Shown here in pieces: positions 17,113-27,409 of a DNA stretch of 64,000 nt. The DNA is taken from the NCBI RefSeq assembly GCF_036924745.1, contig NZ_JAZHSD010000001.1, forward strand, positions 4,278,001-4,342,000, read 5' to 3'. Position numbers and translations under genes: made by a program. Within the stretch, counting starts at the first letter, position 1, and each line of letters begins with the position of its first letter. This DNA is from Bradyrhizobium sp. AZCC 1693 (GTDB lineage: Bacteria > Pseudomonadota > Alphaproteobacteria > Rhizobiales > Xanthobacteraceae). The notes beneath the pieces were generated by a model. The model was not told the origin of the DNA, made no database searches, and saw only the letters and a program-made list of their open reading frames with translations.

Positions 17113-17805
17113 ATGACATCCCCCCGCTCCTTCAGCCATATCGACACCTGGGTGTTCGACCTCGACAACACGCTGTACCCGCATCACGTCAATCTGTGGC
17201 AGCAGGTCGATGCCAGGATCGGCGAGTTCATCAGCGCATTCTTGAAAATCTCCGCGGAAGAAGCCCGCGTGATCCAGAAGGACTATTACCGCCGCTACGG
17301 CACCAGCATGCGCGGCATGATGACCGAGCACGGCGTGCACGCCGACGATTATCTGGCCTATGTGCACAGGATCGATCATTCGCCGCTCGAGCCGAACCCG
17401 GCGATGGGCGCTGCGATCGCAAGACTTCCCGGGCGCAAGCTGATCCTGACCAACGGCTCGACCGACCATGCCGGCGCGGTGCTGGAACGGCTCGGCATAA
17501 CAGAACATTTCGAGGCGGTGTTCGACATCATCGCCGCCGAGCTGGAGCCGAAACCGGCGCCGCAGACCTACGATAAATTCCTGCGCGTCCACGGCGTGGA
17601 TCCGGCGAAGTCGGCGATGTTCGAGGATCTCGCCCGCAACCTCGTGGTGCCACACCAGCTCGGAATGACCACGGTGCTTGTCGTGCCCGACGGCGCCAAG
17701 GAAGTGGTGCGCGAGGATTGGGAGCTGGAAGGCCGGGATGCGGCTTATGTTGATCACGTGACGGATGATCTGACGGGGTTTCTGGAGAGGTTGAGCGGCG
17801 AATAG
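17113..17805 (+). CDS. HAD-superfamily pyrimidine 5'-nucleotidase-like phosphatase
   Basis: Cytoplasmic phosphatase of 230 residues. Motif I is VFDLDNTLYP with the nucleophile and general-acid Asp pair, motif II is the T in LTNGSTDHA, Lys of motif III is near ELEPKPAPQTYD, and motif IV is in AMFEDLARNL. The sequence is of the SDT1/YjjG-like type that removes phosphate from pyrimidine nucleotides. The ATG at 17113 (MTSPRSF) follows GAGAGAG; frames upstream come from a repeat. Confidence 0.9.
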   Translation: MTSPRSFSHIDTWVFDLDNTLYPHHVNLWQQVDARIGEFISAFLKISAEEARVIQKDYYRRYGTSMRGMMTEHGVHADDYLAYVHRIDHSPLEPNPAMGAAIARLPGRKLILTNGSTDHAGAVLERLGITEHFEAVFDIIAAELEPKPAPQTYDKFLRVHGVDPAKSAMFEDLARNLVVPHQLGMTTVLVVPDGAKEVVREDWELEGRDAAYVDHVTDDLTGFLERLSGE

Positions 17806-17813
17806 CTCTCTTC

Positions 17814-17925
17814 TCGTCGTCCCTGCGAACGCAGGGACCCATACGCCGCGGCGGTGGAAAAGGGCACCGTGGCCGACATCCCATTTAATCAATTCACGCC
17901 TGTGGTTATGGGTCCCTGCGTTCGC
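17814..17925. repeat. Family B palindromic repeat, copy 2, split by the IS4 insertion
   Basis: The left hairpin is intact and the right hairpin is cut in its loop at 17925. The missing half (AGGGACGACGG) resumes at 19420 after the insertion. Removing the insertion and one target copy restores a perfect family B arm. Confidence 0.93.
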
Positions 17926-19411
17926 ACTAGTTGATTCGCACATCTTTGAGGGTTGCCCACGCCGCCGCCACGCCTAAGAAGTGTTGGAGGCCATGCCGCA
18001 TGGTGATGGGTCCCGGTTTGGTGCGTGGGTATCCGTCCCATCCGCCGAGGCGAGCGATGATCCATGAGGCCCAAGCCAGGCTTTGCGGCGGATGTGGATT
18101 GCTTTGGAGTGCGGTCCTGCCCTCGTATTTGGTGGCAAGCGCGGCGAGGAGTTTGATCTGCTCTTCATTGAACGCGTTGCTGGCGGGCTCGGCGCTGCGT
18201 CCGTCGCGAGCCTGAACGAGTTGCAGGATCATAACGGCAGCTTTGGCGGCAATCGCGGTGAGCTTGAGCAGCCGATCGGCCGTTTCGATCCGGCTGTCTT
18301 CGAGCTGGAGACCCTGAGTTTTGATCAGGCGAAACAGTTGCTCGATAATCCAGCGCTTTTTGTACCAATTAACGATCTGCCAGGCGGACGCGACATCGCT
18401 CACGTCATGGGTCGTCAGCAGGTACCAATGCAGCGGCTCGACGCCTGCTGGCGGATCGACTTCAGCGACCTCGACCAGAGTAAGCTCGACCGTCTTGGGT
18501 AAATCGGACGATGCCTTCTGCGGCCGTTTGAGGGTGACCCGACCGAAACGCAGCATGAGTTTGGCTTGCCGGGCGGGTCGATCGGCACGCGCCACAACAT
18601 CAATGGTCGCGGTGTCGACGATGGGCCAGCTGGCGGCGGTGGCATACATGCTTGCCCCGTCCGCCAGCACGCGATCATGCATGCTCCGCGTCAGCAGATG
18701 AAAGTTTGAGTCCGATACGCTCGCCCATTTGGCATAGATGTCGCCCTCGCGATCATCGATCACCGTGACCATCGCGGCCGCAGACAATACCTGCTTGGCT
18801 CGATTGGCCGTGCTGATCCAACGCTCCGATTCCTTCTGCTCCAGCGGCCGCTTGTCATGCGGAACCGTCACCCGGCCTTGGCGCGTCCAAATCTTCCCGG
18901 CAACCAGACCCAGACATGCGTCGCTGTCGGCATCTACGGTGGCCATTGCATGCAACAGCAAACCGTGGCCGGTCCCTTTGCCGATCTCACCCAGCCCGCG
19001 CCGGCGCTCGGGCTTGGTTCTAAAATTGATCTCGCTTGTATCCTGGATCGCCAGCACGTGCCGGCCAGCCACTGCAACGGCCGTTTGTTCACCCCAGCCT
19101 GCGAGCAGCGCTTCCAGGGTCACATTCTCATTGGCGAGAAATCGGCCGAATTGGACGATCTTGGCCCGATCACCCGCCGCCGCTCGCCGCAAGCACGAAC
19201 TGGCGCGCGTGACCATTCCTTCGAGCAGGGCCGCCCCCCTTTATCGAGACGACCGTCCCCGAACCGACCAAGCCTGAATTGTTCGTTCAACATCTGGCAC
19301 CTCAACAGAATCGAAGTGCCACACACAGAATCACGCCGCCCCGGCGCCGGGGAAGGCTAAATCAAAAGGCCGAGTCATTCCGTCGCAGTCAAGATCTGTG
19401 CATCTACTAGT
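17926..19411. mobile_element. IS4-family insertion sequence, 1,486 bp
   Basis: Terminal inverted repeats begin ACTAGTTGATTCGCACATCTT at the left and, read on the minus strand, ACTAGTAGATGCACAGATCTT at the right, sharing ACTAGT and most following bases. It is flanked by an 8-bp direct duplication GCGTTCGC (17918-17925 and 19412-19419). The duplication is the symmetric centre of a family B hairpin. The single transposase gene fills the element and its stop codon lies inside the left repeat. Confidence 0.93.
17927..19293 (-). pseudogene. IS4-family transposase with a -1 frameshift near its N terminus
   Basis: DDE transposase. From the ATG at 19293 the first segment reads MLNEQFRLGRFGDGRLDK, then the frame is lost at AAAGGGGGG (19234-19242). 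A step of -1 there gives DKRGAALLEGMV, which runs into a long open frame ending at 17927. In that part DTSEINF and VIDDREGDIYAKW supply the two Asp and the YREK signature is YKKRWIIEQLFRLIK. The whole would be about 454 residues. Loss of one A in the A-run, or slippage at this run to make the full enzyme, are both possible. The longest intact frame starts at 19216. Confidence 0.85.
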
Positions 19412-19503
19412 GCGTTCGCAGGGACGACGGGGAAGCCTTGACTCTCCCCTCCCAAATCCCGAAAAAGCCGGTCAACTTCGCCCGAAAGCCTAAGGAAATC
19501 CCG

Positions 19504-20349
19504 ATGTCCCTGTCCGCGCTCGAATCCACCGTCAACGCCGCCTTCGATGCCCGCGACGGCATTTCGACTTCGACCAAGGGCGAGGTTCGCGAGGCCGTCG
19601 ATAGCGCGCTCGAACTGCTCGACAAGGGCGAGGCGCGCGTCGCCGAGCGCGAGGCTAGCGGCAAGTGGAAGGTCAATCAGTGGCTGAAGAAGGCGGTGCT
19701 GCTGTCGTTCCGCCTCAACGACATGAGCGCTATACCCGGCGGGCCGGGCAAGGCGTCGTGGTGGGACAAGGTGCCTTCGAAGTTCGAGGGCTGGGGCGAG
19801 AACCGTTTTCGCGATGCAGGATTCCGCGCCGTCCCCGGCTCGATCGTGCGCCGCTCCGCCTTCATCGCCCGCAACGTCGTGCTGATGCCGTCGTTCGTCA
19901 ATCTCGGCGCCTATGTCGATGAAGCGACCATGATCGACACCTGGTCCACCGTCGGAAGCTGCGCGCAGATCGGCAAGCGCGTGCATATTTCCGGCGGCGT
20001 CGGCATCGGCGGGGTGCTGGAGCCGCTGCAGGCCGAGCCCGTGATCGTCGAGGATGACTGCTTCATCGGCGCGCGCAGCGAGGTGGCGGAAGGCGTGATC
20101 GTGCGCAAGGGCGCCGTGCTGGCGATGGGCGTATTCCTCGGCGCCTCCACCAAGATCGTCGACCGCGAGACCGGCGAAATTTTCATCGGCGAAGTTCCGG
20201 AATATGCGGTCGTGGTTCCCGGCGCGCTGCCCGGCAAGCCGCTGAAGAACGGCCAGCCCGGCCCGTCGACGGCCTGCGCCGTGATCGTCAAGCGCGTCGA
20301 CGAGCGCACCCGCGCCAAGACCAGCATCAACGAACTGCTGCGGGACTGA
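19504..20349 (+). CDS. dapD: 2,3,4,5-tetrahydropyridine-2,6-dicarboxylate N-succinyltransferase
   Basis: Lysine and diaminopimelate synthesis enzyme of 281 residues that transfers succinyl from succinyl-CoA. The N-terminal helical domain is followed by a left-handed beta helix of hexapeptide repeats ([20 protein letters not shown], then [12 protein letters not shown]). AAGGA lies seven bases before ATG 19504 and decides the start; the open frame upstream is leader. dapE follows 146 bases later, so two successive steps of the succinylase branch are side by side. Confidence 0.98.
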   Translation: MSLSALESTVNAAFDARDGISTSTKGEVREAVDSALELLDKGEARVAEREASGKWKVNQWLKKAVLLSFRLNDMSAIPGGPGKASWWDKVPSKFEGWGENRFRDAGFRAVPGSIVRRSAFIARNVVLMPSFVNLGAYVDEATMIDTWSTVGSCAQIGKRVHISGGVGIGGVLEPLQAEPVIVEDDCFIGARSEVAEGVIVRKGAVLAMGVFLGASTKIVDRETGEIFIGEVPEYAVVVPGALPGKPLKNGQPGPSTACAVIVKRVDERTRAKTSINELLRD

Positions 20350-20495
20350 GGCGTTCGCCGGCGGGCCCTCTCGGTTCTCCCGACGACGCGAAGCATCGTC
20401 CGGACGCGCGGCGTTGCCGCGCTCCTCGCCGATCTCCCTCGAAATGACGCCGCACAAGGCTGGCCCGCCGCCGGTTTGGCGTGTTAAGCCGGGGT

Positions 20496-21650
20496 ATGAA
20501 TGACGCCGTTTCCATTACCCGCGACCTCGTCCGCTGCCCCTCTGTCACCCCTGCCGATGCCGGCGCGCTCGGCGTCCTCGAACGTCTCCTGAAAGACGCC
20601 GGCTTCGAGGTGCACCGCGTCACCTTCGGTGAACCCGGCACATCAGACATCGACAACCTCTACGCCCGCATCGGCACCGAGGCGCCGCACATCACCTTTG
20701 CCGGCCATACCGACGTGGTGCCGCCCGGCGACGAGACGGCGTGGACGCTCGGCGCGTTCTCGGGCGAGGTCAAGGACGGTCTCCTCTATGGCCGCGGCGC
20801 GGTCGACATGAAGGGCGGCATCGCCTGCAGCGTCGCAGCGGTGCTGCAATATCTGAGCGACAACGGCGGCAAGCCAAAGGGCTCGATTTCGTTCCTGATC
20901 ACCGGCGACGAAGAGGACATTTCGGTCAACGGCACCATCAAGCTTCTGAAGTGGTGCGCCGAACGCGGCGAAAAGTTCGACCATTGCGTGCTCGGCGAGC
21001 CGTCGAATGTCGAGGTGCTCGGCGATTGCATCAAGATCGGCCGCCGCGGCTCGCAATCCGGCACGCTCCATGTCGACGGCGTGCAGGGCCACGTCGCCTA
21101 TCCGCATCGCGCGGCCAATCCGGTGCCGGATATTTCGCGACTGATCGTGGCGCTCTCCGACGAGCCGCTCGACCACGGCAGCGCGCAGTTCCAGGCCTCC
21201 AACCTCGAATTCACCTCCGTCGACGTCGGCAACACCGCTGGCAACGTGATCCCCGGGCAGGCGCGGGCAAAGTTCAACATCCGCTTCAACGACAACCACA
21301 CGCAGGAAACGCTGCGCGCGCTGGTCGAGGCGCGGCTGGCGAAAGCCTGCGGCAACCGCATCCGCGCCCGCATCGTCTGGGAATATTCCAACTCCAACGT
21401 GTTCGTGACAAAACCCGGCGCCTTCACCGATCTCGCGGTCGCCGCGATCGAGGAGGTGACGGGACGCAAGCCTGAGCTTTCGACGAGCGGCGGGACCTCG
21501 GATGCGCGGTTCATCTCGAGCTATTGCCCGGTAATCGAATTCGGCCTGGTCGGCCAGACCATGCACCAGATCGACGAACGCACGCCGGTGTCGGATCTGG
21601 AAAAGCTGACGCGGATTTATCGCGGGGTGTTGGACAGGTATTTCGGGTAG
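20496..21650 (+). CDS. dapE: Succinyl-diaminopimelate desuccinylase
   Basis: Zinc hydrolase of 384 residues (M20 family) that releases LL-diaminopimelate. Metal-binding motifs are [21 protein letters not shown] and [11 protein letters not shown]; the usual GDEEG is GDEED here, while both Glu residues remain. The C-terminal His is in [13 protein letters not shown]. The ATG at 20496 ([19 protein letters not shown]) is the family start. It serves lysine and peptidoglycan synthesis. Confidence 0.98.
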   Translation: MNDAVSITRDLVRCPSVTPADAGALGVLERLLKDAGFEVHRVTFGEPGTSDIDNLYARIGTEAPHITFAGHTDVVPPGDETAWTLGAFSGEVKDGLLYGRGAVDMKGGIACSVAAVLQYLSDNGGKPKGSISFLITGDEEDISVNGTIKLLKWCAERGEKFDHCVLGEPSNVEVLGDCIKIGRRGSQSGTLHVDGVQGHVAYPHRAANPVPDISRLIVALSDEPLDHGSAQFQASNLEFTSVDVGNTAGNVIPGQARAKFNIRFNDNHTQETLRALVEARLAKACGNRIRARIVWEYSNSNVFVTKPGAFTDLAVAAIEEVTGRKPELSTSGGTSDARFISSYCPVIEFGLVGQTMHQIDERTPVSDLEKLTRIYRGVLDRYFG

Positions 21651-21667
21651 CAGCTTTTCACTATCGC

Positions 21668-21817
21668 CGTCATGGCCGGGCTGACCCGGCCATCCACGTC
21701 TTTGGCTTCTCGAACCGAGAAGCCGCCATCATGCCCGGCCTTGTGCCGGGCATCCACGTCCTTACTCGACGCAAGAAGAAAAGAACGTGGATGGCCGGGA
21801 CAAGCCCGGCCATGACG
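21668..21817. repeat. Family A palindromic repeat, copy 3, with three arms
   Basis: Three hairpins follow one another: ATGGCCGGG type, then ATGCCCGGC type, then ATGGCCGGG type inverted. The two kinds alternate. It separates the convergent genes dapE and truA. Confidence 0.95.
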
Positions 21818-21828
21818 GTGAGAGGCGC

Positions 21829-22566
21829 CTAATACTCCACCCGCACCAGATACAGTCCCTCCGGCGGCGCGACGGGGCCGCAGGCGGCGCGGTTGCGGGC
21901 GGCTAAAGCGGCGGCGAGATCGTCGGCGCTCCAGCGGCCTTCGCCGACCCAGACCAGCGAGCCCACCATCGAGCGCACCTGGCTGTGCAGGAACGAGCGC
22001 GCCGAGGTCAGGATCGAGACCGCATCCCCTTCCCTCACGACGTCGAGCTGGTCGAGCGTCTTCTCCGGCGATTTCGCCTGGCATTCGGTGTCGCGAAAGG
22101 TCGTGAAATCGTGCTTGCCGAGCAGCCTTTTGGCCGCGGCGTCCATCGCATCCGTATCGAGATGGCGCGGCACGCGCCAGCTTCGCTTGATATCGAGCGC
22201 GAGATTGGCTCTGGAGTTGGTGATGCGGTAGCGGTAGTGCCGCCGCTTCGCCGAGAAACGCGCCTCGAAATCATCGGCGACGATTTCCGCACTGAGCACG
22301 CCGATCGGATGCGGACGCAGATGCGCATTCAGCCCATCGCGCAGGCGGCCCGGCGGAAACGGTTTTTGTATATCGCAATGCGCGACCTGCTCCAGCGCGT
22401 GCACGCCGGCATCGGTGCGGCCCGAGCCATGGACGCGAACCTGCTCGCCGCAGATCGCCTTCACCGCAATTTCCAGCGCGCCCTGCACCGTCGGCGCGTT
22501 GTCCTGGATCTGCCAGCCGGAAAACGGCGTGCCGTCATATTCGATGATGAGTTTGTAGCGGGGCAT
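21829..22566 (-). CDS. truA: tRNA pseudouridine(38-40) synthase
   Basis: Modifies uridines 38-40 in the anticodon arm of tRNAs; 245 residues. The catalytic Asp is in [12 protein letters not shown], and FSGWQ at the N terminus and [12 protein letters not shown] near the C terminus are conserved. Its start codon overlaps the stop of fmt (TGATG), so the two are cotranslated with fmt upstream. Confidence 0.98.
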   Translation of the reverse strand: MPRYKLIIEYDGTPFSGWQIQDNAPTVQGALEIAVKAICGEQVRVHGSGRTDAGVHALEQVAHCDIQKPFPPGRLRDGLNAHLRPHPIGVLSAEIVADDFEARFSAKRRHYRYRITNSRANLALDIKRSWRVPRHLDTDAMDAAAKRLLGKHDFTTFRDTECQAKSPEKTLDQLDVVREGDAVSILTSARSFLHSQVRSMVGSLVWVGEGRWSADDLAAALAARNRAACGPVAPPEGLYLVRVEY

Positions 22567-23498
22567 CAGCCTAGCCGCGCCGGAGGTTTCAGCGGCGTAC
22601 CGCGCAAGAAGTCCGCAGCCTTCATTCGCGCTTTGCCTTCGCGCTGCAGTTCCAGAATCCGGATGGCGCCGTCGCCGCAGGCGATGGTCAGGTGATCGTC
22701 AAGCACCTCGCCGGGCGCACCCGCGCCCCTGGCCGGTTCACAACGCAATATCTTGATCCGCGCCGGCTCGCCATCACTTGCGATCTCGCACCAGGCGCCG
22801 GGAAACGGCGACAGCCCGTGAATATGCCGCAGCACCTCGCGCGCCGGCCGCTGCCAGTCGATCCGCGCCTCGGCCTTCTCGATCTTGGCGGCGTAGGTCA
22901 CGCCTTGCTCGCTTTGCTTGGTGAGTTGCAATCCGCCGCGCGCGAGCGCGCCCATCGCACGCACCATCAGGTCGGCGCCGAGCGGAGCCAGCGCATCGTG
23001 CAAGTCAGCGGCGGTCATGGCATCCGTAATCGCGAGCCGCTCGGCCATCGCGACGTCGCCGGTGTCGAGGCCTACATCCATCTTCATCACCATCACGCCG
23101 CTCTCGGCATCGCCTGCCATGATCGCGCGATTAATGGGCGCGGCGCCGCGCCAGCGCGGCAGCAGCGAGGCGTGCAGGTTGAAGCAGCCGAGCTTTGGTG
23201 CATCGAGAATCGCCTGCGGCAGGATCATGCCGTAGGCGACGACCACGGCCGCGTCTGCATTATGCGCGCAAAATTCCTCGAGCGCTTCCGGCGTCTTCAG
23301 TGTGGTCGGCGTCAGCACGGGAATACCGAGGCGCCGCGCTTCCTGCTCGACCGGCGTCGGCTGCAGCTTCATGCCGCGCCCGGCCGGTTTCGGCGCGCGC
23401 GTGTAGACGGCCACGACCTCATGGCCATGGGACACGAGTTCGAGCAGCGTCGGCACTGCGAAGTCGGGCGTGCCCATGAAGATCAAGCGGAGTGGCAT
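22566..23498 (-). CDS. fmt: Methionyl-tRNA formyltransferase
   Basis: Adds formyl from 10-formyl-tetrahydrofolate to initiator Met-tRNA; 310 residues. The N terminus [18 protein letters not shown], the active-site N and H in [19 protein letters not shown], and the D in GLDTGDVA are visible, with a C-terminal OB-type domain. It lies between def and truA in the same orientation. A palindromic repeat separates it from def. Confidence 0.98.
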   Translation of the reverse strand: MPLRLIFMGTPDFAVPTLLELVSHGHEVVAVYTRAPKPAGRGMKLQPTPVEQEARRLGIPVLTPTTLKTPEALEEFCAHNADAAVVVAYGMILPQAILDAPKLGCFNLHASLLPRWRGAAPINRAIMAGDAESGVMVMKMDVGLDTGDVAMAERLAITDAMTAADLHDALAPLGADLMVRAMGALARGGLQLTKQSEQGVTYAAKIEKAEARIDWQRPAREVLRHIHGLSPFPGAWCEIASDGEPARIKILRCEPARGAGAPGEVLDDHLTIACGDGAIRILELQREGKARMKAADFLRGTPLKPPARLG

Positions 23499-23533
23499 GG
23501 CGAGTTAGTGTCCTGCGGACGTTCAATTTACTC

Positions 23534-23623
23534 CGTCATGGCCGGGCTTGTCCCGGCCATCCACGTCTTTGGCACAGTGGGAAAGGAAGACGTGGATGCC
23601 CGGCACAAGGCCGGGCATGACGG
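23534..23623. repeat. Family A palindromic repeat, copy 4
   Basis: The left arm is ATGGCCGGG-CTTGT-CCCGGCCAT, the right arm ATGCCCGGC-ACAAG-GCCGGGCAT. It lies between def and fmt. Confidence 0.95.
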
Positions 23624-23637
23624 TCGATAGAGTGGGG

Positions 23638-24165
23638 CTACTCCGCCGCGCGCTTGGCGGCTTTGGTAAACTTCTTCAACACACGGTCGCGCTTCAGCTT
23701 CGACAGATAGTCCACGAACAGCACGCCGTTGAGGTGGTCGATCTCGTGCTGGATGCAGGTGGCGAACAGGCCGTCGGCGTCTTCCTCGTGCACCTTGCCG
23801 TCGAGATCGGTAAAACGAATGCGCACCTTCGCCGGGCGCTCGACCTCCTCGTAATATTCGGGGATCGAGAGGCAGCCTTCCTCGTAGACCGACAATTCCT
23901 CCGACGAGGAGACGATTTCCGGATTGATGAACACCCGCGGTCTCGGCCTGGTCTCGCCGTTCTCGTCCTTCTTGGCGAGGTCCATGGTGATCAGCCGCAA
24001 GGGCTGCGCGACCTGAATCGCCGCCAGGCCAATGCCGGGCGCGTCGTACATGGTCTCGAACATGTCGTCGGCAAGCTTGCGGATCTCCGCCGTCACCTTC
24101 TCGACGGGTTTGGAGATCAGCCGCAACTGCTTGTCCGGCAGGATGATGATTTCTCTTAAGGCCAT
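23638..24165 (-). CDS. def: Peptide deformylase
   Basis: Metalloenzyme of 175 residues that removes formyl from nascent proteins, the counterpart of fmt. The three motifs are [19 protein letters not shown] and QHEIDHLNG, giving the Cys and two His metal ligands and the catalytic Glu. The ATG at 24165 ([10 protein letters not shown]) is the family start; an in-frame ATG at 24201 is less likely. It diverges from rmuC across an AT-rich spacer. Confidence 0.98.
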   Translation of the reverse strand: MALREIIILPDKQLRLISKPVEKVTAEIRKLADDMFETMYDAPGIGLAAIQVAQPLRLITMDLAKKDENGETRPRPRVFINPEIVSSSEELSVYEEGCLSIPEYYEEVERPAKVRIRFTDLDGKVHEEDADGLFATCIQHEIDHLNGVLFVDYLSKLKRDRVLKKFTKAAKRAAE

Positions 24166-24265
24166 AGCGCGCGATTTAAGCTGCTGATTTGTCGCGGTCA
24201 ATGCGCCGGGGCGGCCGTTAAGGCGGCCTTAACCATGATTTTTAACGCCGCGTTAACCACAAAAA

Positions 24266-24280
24266 TTAACCCGCCATTTA
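24266..24280 (+). promoter_or_regulatory. CtrA-like box upstream of rmuC
   Basis: TTAA-N7-TTTA followed by CC, within a spacer rich in TTAACC words (24229-24285). CtrA sites in alphaproteobacteria are TTAA-N7-TTAA, so this is one base off. A nearly identical 21-base string occurs at 61787 before the PodJ-like gene. Binding is inferred. Confidence 0.4.
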
Positions 24281-24336
24281 CCATAAATGTTCCCTCTTCG
24301 TTCGCGAAAGCCAGCGAATCGGGCTACAAGTCCCGC

Positions 24337-25545
24337 ATGAACGAAATTCTTTTCATTGTCGGCGACCTGCCGATTCACGTTGGCGAGGCGCTGGCAGGCT
24401 TCGGCGCGCTAGCCTTGGTGCTGCTGCTGGTGATCGCCATCGTCATCGCGCGCTCGGGGCGCCGGGGCGCGGAACTGGCGATGGCGCAGGCGATTCGCGC
24501 CGACGAGCTGGAAGAGCGCTTGAGCGAGATGCTGCGGGCGCAGAGCGAGTCCACCGGCCGGGTCGACGCCATGGCCCAGTCGCTGGCCGGCCGCCAGGCC
24601 GAGATGGCGCGCGCGGTCAACGAGCGGCTGGATTCGGTGACGCACCGGGTCGGCCAGTCGATGGAAGCGACCACGCGCCACACCATGGACAGCCTGCGCG
24701 TGCTGCATGAGCGGCTCGGCATCATCGACAACGCGCACAAGAACCTCACCGACCTGACCTCGCAGGTGACGACCTTGCGCGACGTGCTCGCCAACAAGCA
24801 GTCGCGCGGCGCCTTCGGCCAGGCGCGGATGGAAGCGATCGTGCAGGACGGCATGCCGCAGGGCTCGTACGAGTTCCAGCACACGCTCTCGACCGGCAAG
24901 CGACCGGATTGCGTGGTGTTCCTGCCCGACCAGCGGCCGCTGTGCATCGACGCGAAATTTCCGCTGGAGGCGATGACCGCGCTGCACGATGCGCGCAGCG
25001 ATGAAGAGCGAAAATTCGCGACCCAACGCCTGCGCAACGACGTGATGAAGCACGTCAACGACATCGCCGAAAAGTATCTGATCACCGGCGAGACCCAGGA
25101 CACCGCGCTGATGTTCGTGCCCTCGGAATCGGTCTATGCCGAAATCCATGACGGTTTCGACGACGTGATCCAGAAGGCTTATCGCGCCCGCGTCGTGCTG
25201 GTATCGCCCTCGCTTCTGATGCTGGCGATCCAGGTGATGCAGCAGATCCTGAAAGACGCGCGGATGCGCGATGCCGCCGACCAGATCCGCACCGAAGTGC
25301 TCAATCTCGGCGACGACCTCGGCCGCCTGCGCGAGCGCGTGCTGAAGCTGCAGAAGCATTTTGGTGACGTCAACGAGGACGTCCGGCAGATCCTGATCTC
25401 CGCCGACAAGATCGAAAAGCGCGCCGGGCGGATCGAGGAACTCGATTTCAGCAAGGCGGACGCGCCGGTGGAAGCCCCGCGCGTGGTCAAGGGCGGAACA
25501 CCCGAGTTGTTCCCCGTGCCGCGCAAGCTGCAGGCGGGGGAGTAA
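24337..25545 (+). CDS. rmuC: RmuC family DNA recombination protein
   Basis: Protein of 402 residues with one N-terminal membrane helix (about 20-42), a long coiled coil (about 45-165), then the RmuC nuclease-like domain with GQARMEAIVQDGMPQGSYEF and CIDAKFPLEAM. The DAK motif resembles the PD-(D/E)xK core. E. coli rmuC limits inversion at short inverted repeats, which is notable in a genome region full of such repeats. The ATG at 24337 (MNEILFIVGDLP) is chosen because the membrane helix follows it. Confidence 0.95.
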   Translation: MNEILFIVGDLPIHVGEALAGFGALALVLLLVIAIVIARSGRRGAELAMAQAIRADELEERLSEMLRAQSESTGRVDAMAQSLAGRQAEMARAVNERLDSVTHRVGQSMEATTRHTMDSLRVLHERLGIIDNAHKNLTDLTSQVTTLRDVLANKQSRGAFGQARMEAIVQDGMPQGSYEFQHTLSTGKRPDCVVFLPDQRPLCIDAKFPLEAMTALHDARSDEERKFATQRLRNDVMKHVNDIAEKYLITGETQDTALMFVPSESVYAEIHDGFDDVIQKAYRARVVLVSPSLLMLAIQVMQQILKDARMRDAADQIRTEVLNLGDDLGRLRERVLKLQKHFGDVNEDVRQILISADKIEKRAGRIEELDFSKADAPVEAPRVVKGGTPELFPVPRKLQAGE

Positions 25546-25577
25546 GCGTTCATTGCTCAGCTATAGCGACATATCAA

Positions 25578-25977
25578 ACTGTCATCGCCCGGCTTGACCG
25601 GGCGACCCAGTATCCCAGAGGCGGCAGATGGGAGCACGCAGCTACTACGTCTACATTCTCGCCAGCCGCTTCGGTGGCACGCTCTATATCGGCGTGACCA
25701 ATGATATTATCCGTCGCGTCGCCGAGCATAAGTTGAAAATTGCCGAGGGCTTCACCAAGCGTCACGACGTGAGCCGGCTCGTGTACTTTGAGATCTTCGA
25801 CCAGATCGAATATGCGATCCAGCGAGAAAAGCGGCTCAAGAATGGCCCCGCGCCTGGAAGATATCGCTGATCGAGAAACAAAATCCGGACTGGATTGATC
25901 TTTACCCTGAGATTGCCGGGGGCGGCGGATAGGTCTCTGGAATACTGGGTCGCCCGGTCAAGCCGGGCGATGACAGT
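25578..25977. mobile_element. Family C palindromic element carrying a GIY-YIG ORF
   Basis: Arms at 25578-25620 and 25935-25977 are inverted copies of 43 bp that differ at one base. Each arm also folds on itself (CGCCCGG-CTTGA-CCGGGCG). The space between them is filled by one small nuclease ORF, beginning seven bases after the left arm and ending two bases before the right arm. Other copies of the same arms in this window lack the ORF. Confidence 0.75.
25628..25932 (+). pseudogene. GIY-YIG single-domain endonuclease, frameshifted near its C terminus
   Basis: Small nuclease of the UPF0213/YhbQ-like type. The first 72 residues show YYVYILASR and TLYIGVTNDIIRRVAEHK, the GIY-YIG core with the conserved Arg, then YAIQREKRLK. 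At 25841-25843 the frame changes: the ORF stops at 25870, whereas the next frame reads WPRAWKISLIEKQNPDWIDL to a stop at 25932, which is the family C terminus. One missing base explains it. The intact protein would have about 100 residues. It sits exactly between inverted palindromic arms. Confidence 0.85.
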
Positions 25978-26009
25978 CTTTTTGTGGCCGAATCTGCTAA
26001 CACCCTCCC

Positions 26010-27380
26010 ATGACCGCACCTGAAGCCGCTGCCAAAATGACCGACAAGACCGAAACTACACGCACCTCCTGGCGCGAGGGCTGGGCCGTCTATCTCCAGC
26101 CGCGCGTGCTGATCGTGCTGCTGCTCGGGTTCTCCTCCGGGCTGCCGCTGGCGCTATCGGGATCGACGCTTCTGGTGTGGATGCGCGAATCCGGGGTAGA
26201 TCTCGGCACCATCGGGCTGTTTGCGCTGGTCGGCACGCCCTACACGCTAAAATTCCTGTGGGCGCCGCTGGTCGATGCGCTGCATGTGCCGTTCTTCACC
26301 CGGGCGTTCGGCCGGCGGCGCGGCTGGCTGGTGTTTTCGCAACTCCTGCTGATCGGCGCGATCCTGTTGCTGGCGCTGACGGACCCGGCGCGCTCGCCGC
26401 TGTTCGTGGCGCTCGGCGCGCTGCTGGTAGCGACCATGTCATCCACCCAGGACATCGTGGTCGATGCGTTTCGCGTCGAGAGCCTGCCCGAGAGCGAACA
26501 GGCCGCCGGCATGGCATCCTATGTCGCGGCCTACCGGATCGGCATGCTGATCTCTACCGCGGGCGCGCTGTTCATCGTCAGCGGCTTCGAGAGCACCGGC
26601 ATCACGCGCGGCGCGGCGTGGATGTGGGGCTATGTGGTGATGGCCGCGCTGGTGCTGATCGGCACGATCACAGCCCTCGTCGCAACCGAGCCCGAACAAT
26701 CCGCGCGCGCCGAAGCCGCGACACATGCGGAGAGCGCGTTTACGCGGGTGCTTCATGCCGCGGTCGGGGCGTTTTCGGAATTTCTCGTCCGCAAGGATGC
26801 TCTCGCTGCGCTCGCCTTCGTGGTGCTGTTCAAGTTCACCGACGCGTTTTCCGGCACCATGACCGCGCCGTTCGTGATCGACCTCGGCTTCACCCGCAAC
26901 GACTACGCCGCGATCGTCAAGGGCGTCGGGCTCGCCGCCACCTTAATCGGCGGCTTCGCCGGCGGGTTCGTGGCGCGGCGCTATTCGCTGGCCGCGAGCC
27001 TGTGGATCGGCGGCGTGCTGCAGGCGGTCGCCAACCTGTCGTTCTCATGGCTCGCCCTTGTCGGCGTCAACCAATGGGCGCTGGCGTTCGCGATCACGGC
27101 GGAAAATTTCACCAGCGCCATCGGCACCGTGATCTTCGTCGCCTATCTGTCGGCGCTATGCCGCAATCCGCTGCACACCGCGACCCAATATGCGCTGCTG
27201 ACGGCGCTGGCCGCCGTGGGACGGACATATTTGTCCTCCGGCGCAGGCTATGTGGCGAAGGCAACGGGCTGGCCGATGTTTTTTGCGATCTGCGTCCTGG
27301 TCGCAATCCCAAGCCTGATCCTGCTCGCCTGGCTGCAGCGCCGCGGGCATTTCGAGAAGCTGGGAACGGTGAAGGTTTAG
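26010..27380 (+). CDS. ampG: AmpG-family MFS permease
   Basis: Inner-membrane transporter of 456 residues with about 12 to 14 hydrophobic segments. The N terminus YLQPRVLIVLLLGFSSGLPL and STQDIVVDAFRVE are typical of AmpG, which imports anhydromuropeptides for cell-wall recycling and links to beta-lactamase induction. A second ATG at 26037 (MTDKTET) is possible. It follows the family C element and is not in an evident operon. Confidence 0.93.
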   Translation: MTAPEAAAKMTDKTETTRTSWREGWAVYLQPRVLIVLLLGFSSGLPLALSGSTLLVWMRESGVDLGTIGLFALVGTPYTLKFLWAPLVDALHVPFFTRAFGRRRGWLVFSQLLLIGAILLLALTDPARSPLFVALGALLVATMSSTQDIVVDAFRVESLPESEQAAGMASYVAAYRIGMLISTAGALFIVSGFESTGITRGAAWMWGYVVMAALVLIGTITALVATEPEQSARAEAATHAESAFTRVLHAAVGAFSEFLVRKDALAALAFVVLFKFTDAFSGTMTAPFVIDLGFTRNDYAAIVKGVGLAATLIGGFAGGFVARRYSLAASLWIGGVLQAVANLSFSWLALVGVNQWALAFAITAENFTSAIGTVIFVAYLSALCRNPLHTATQYALLTALAAVGRTYLSSGAGYVAKATGWPMFFAICVLVAIPSLILLAWLQRRGHFEKLGTVKV

Positions 27381-27409
27381 CAGCGAAAGCTGCGCCCGAG
27401 AAATCAAGT

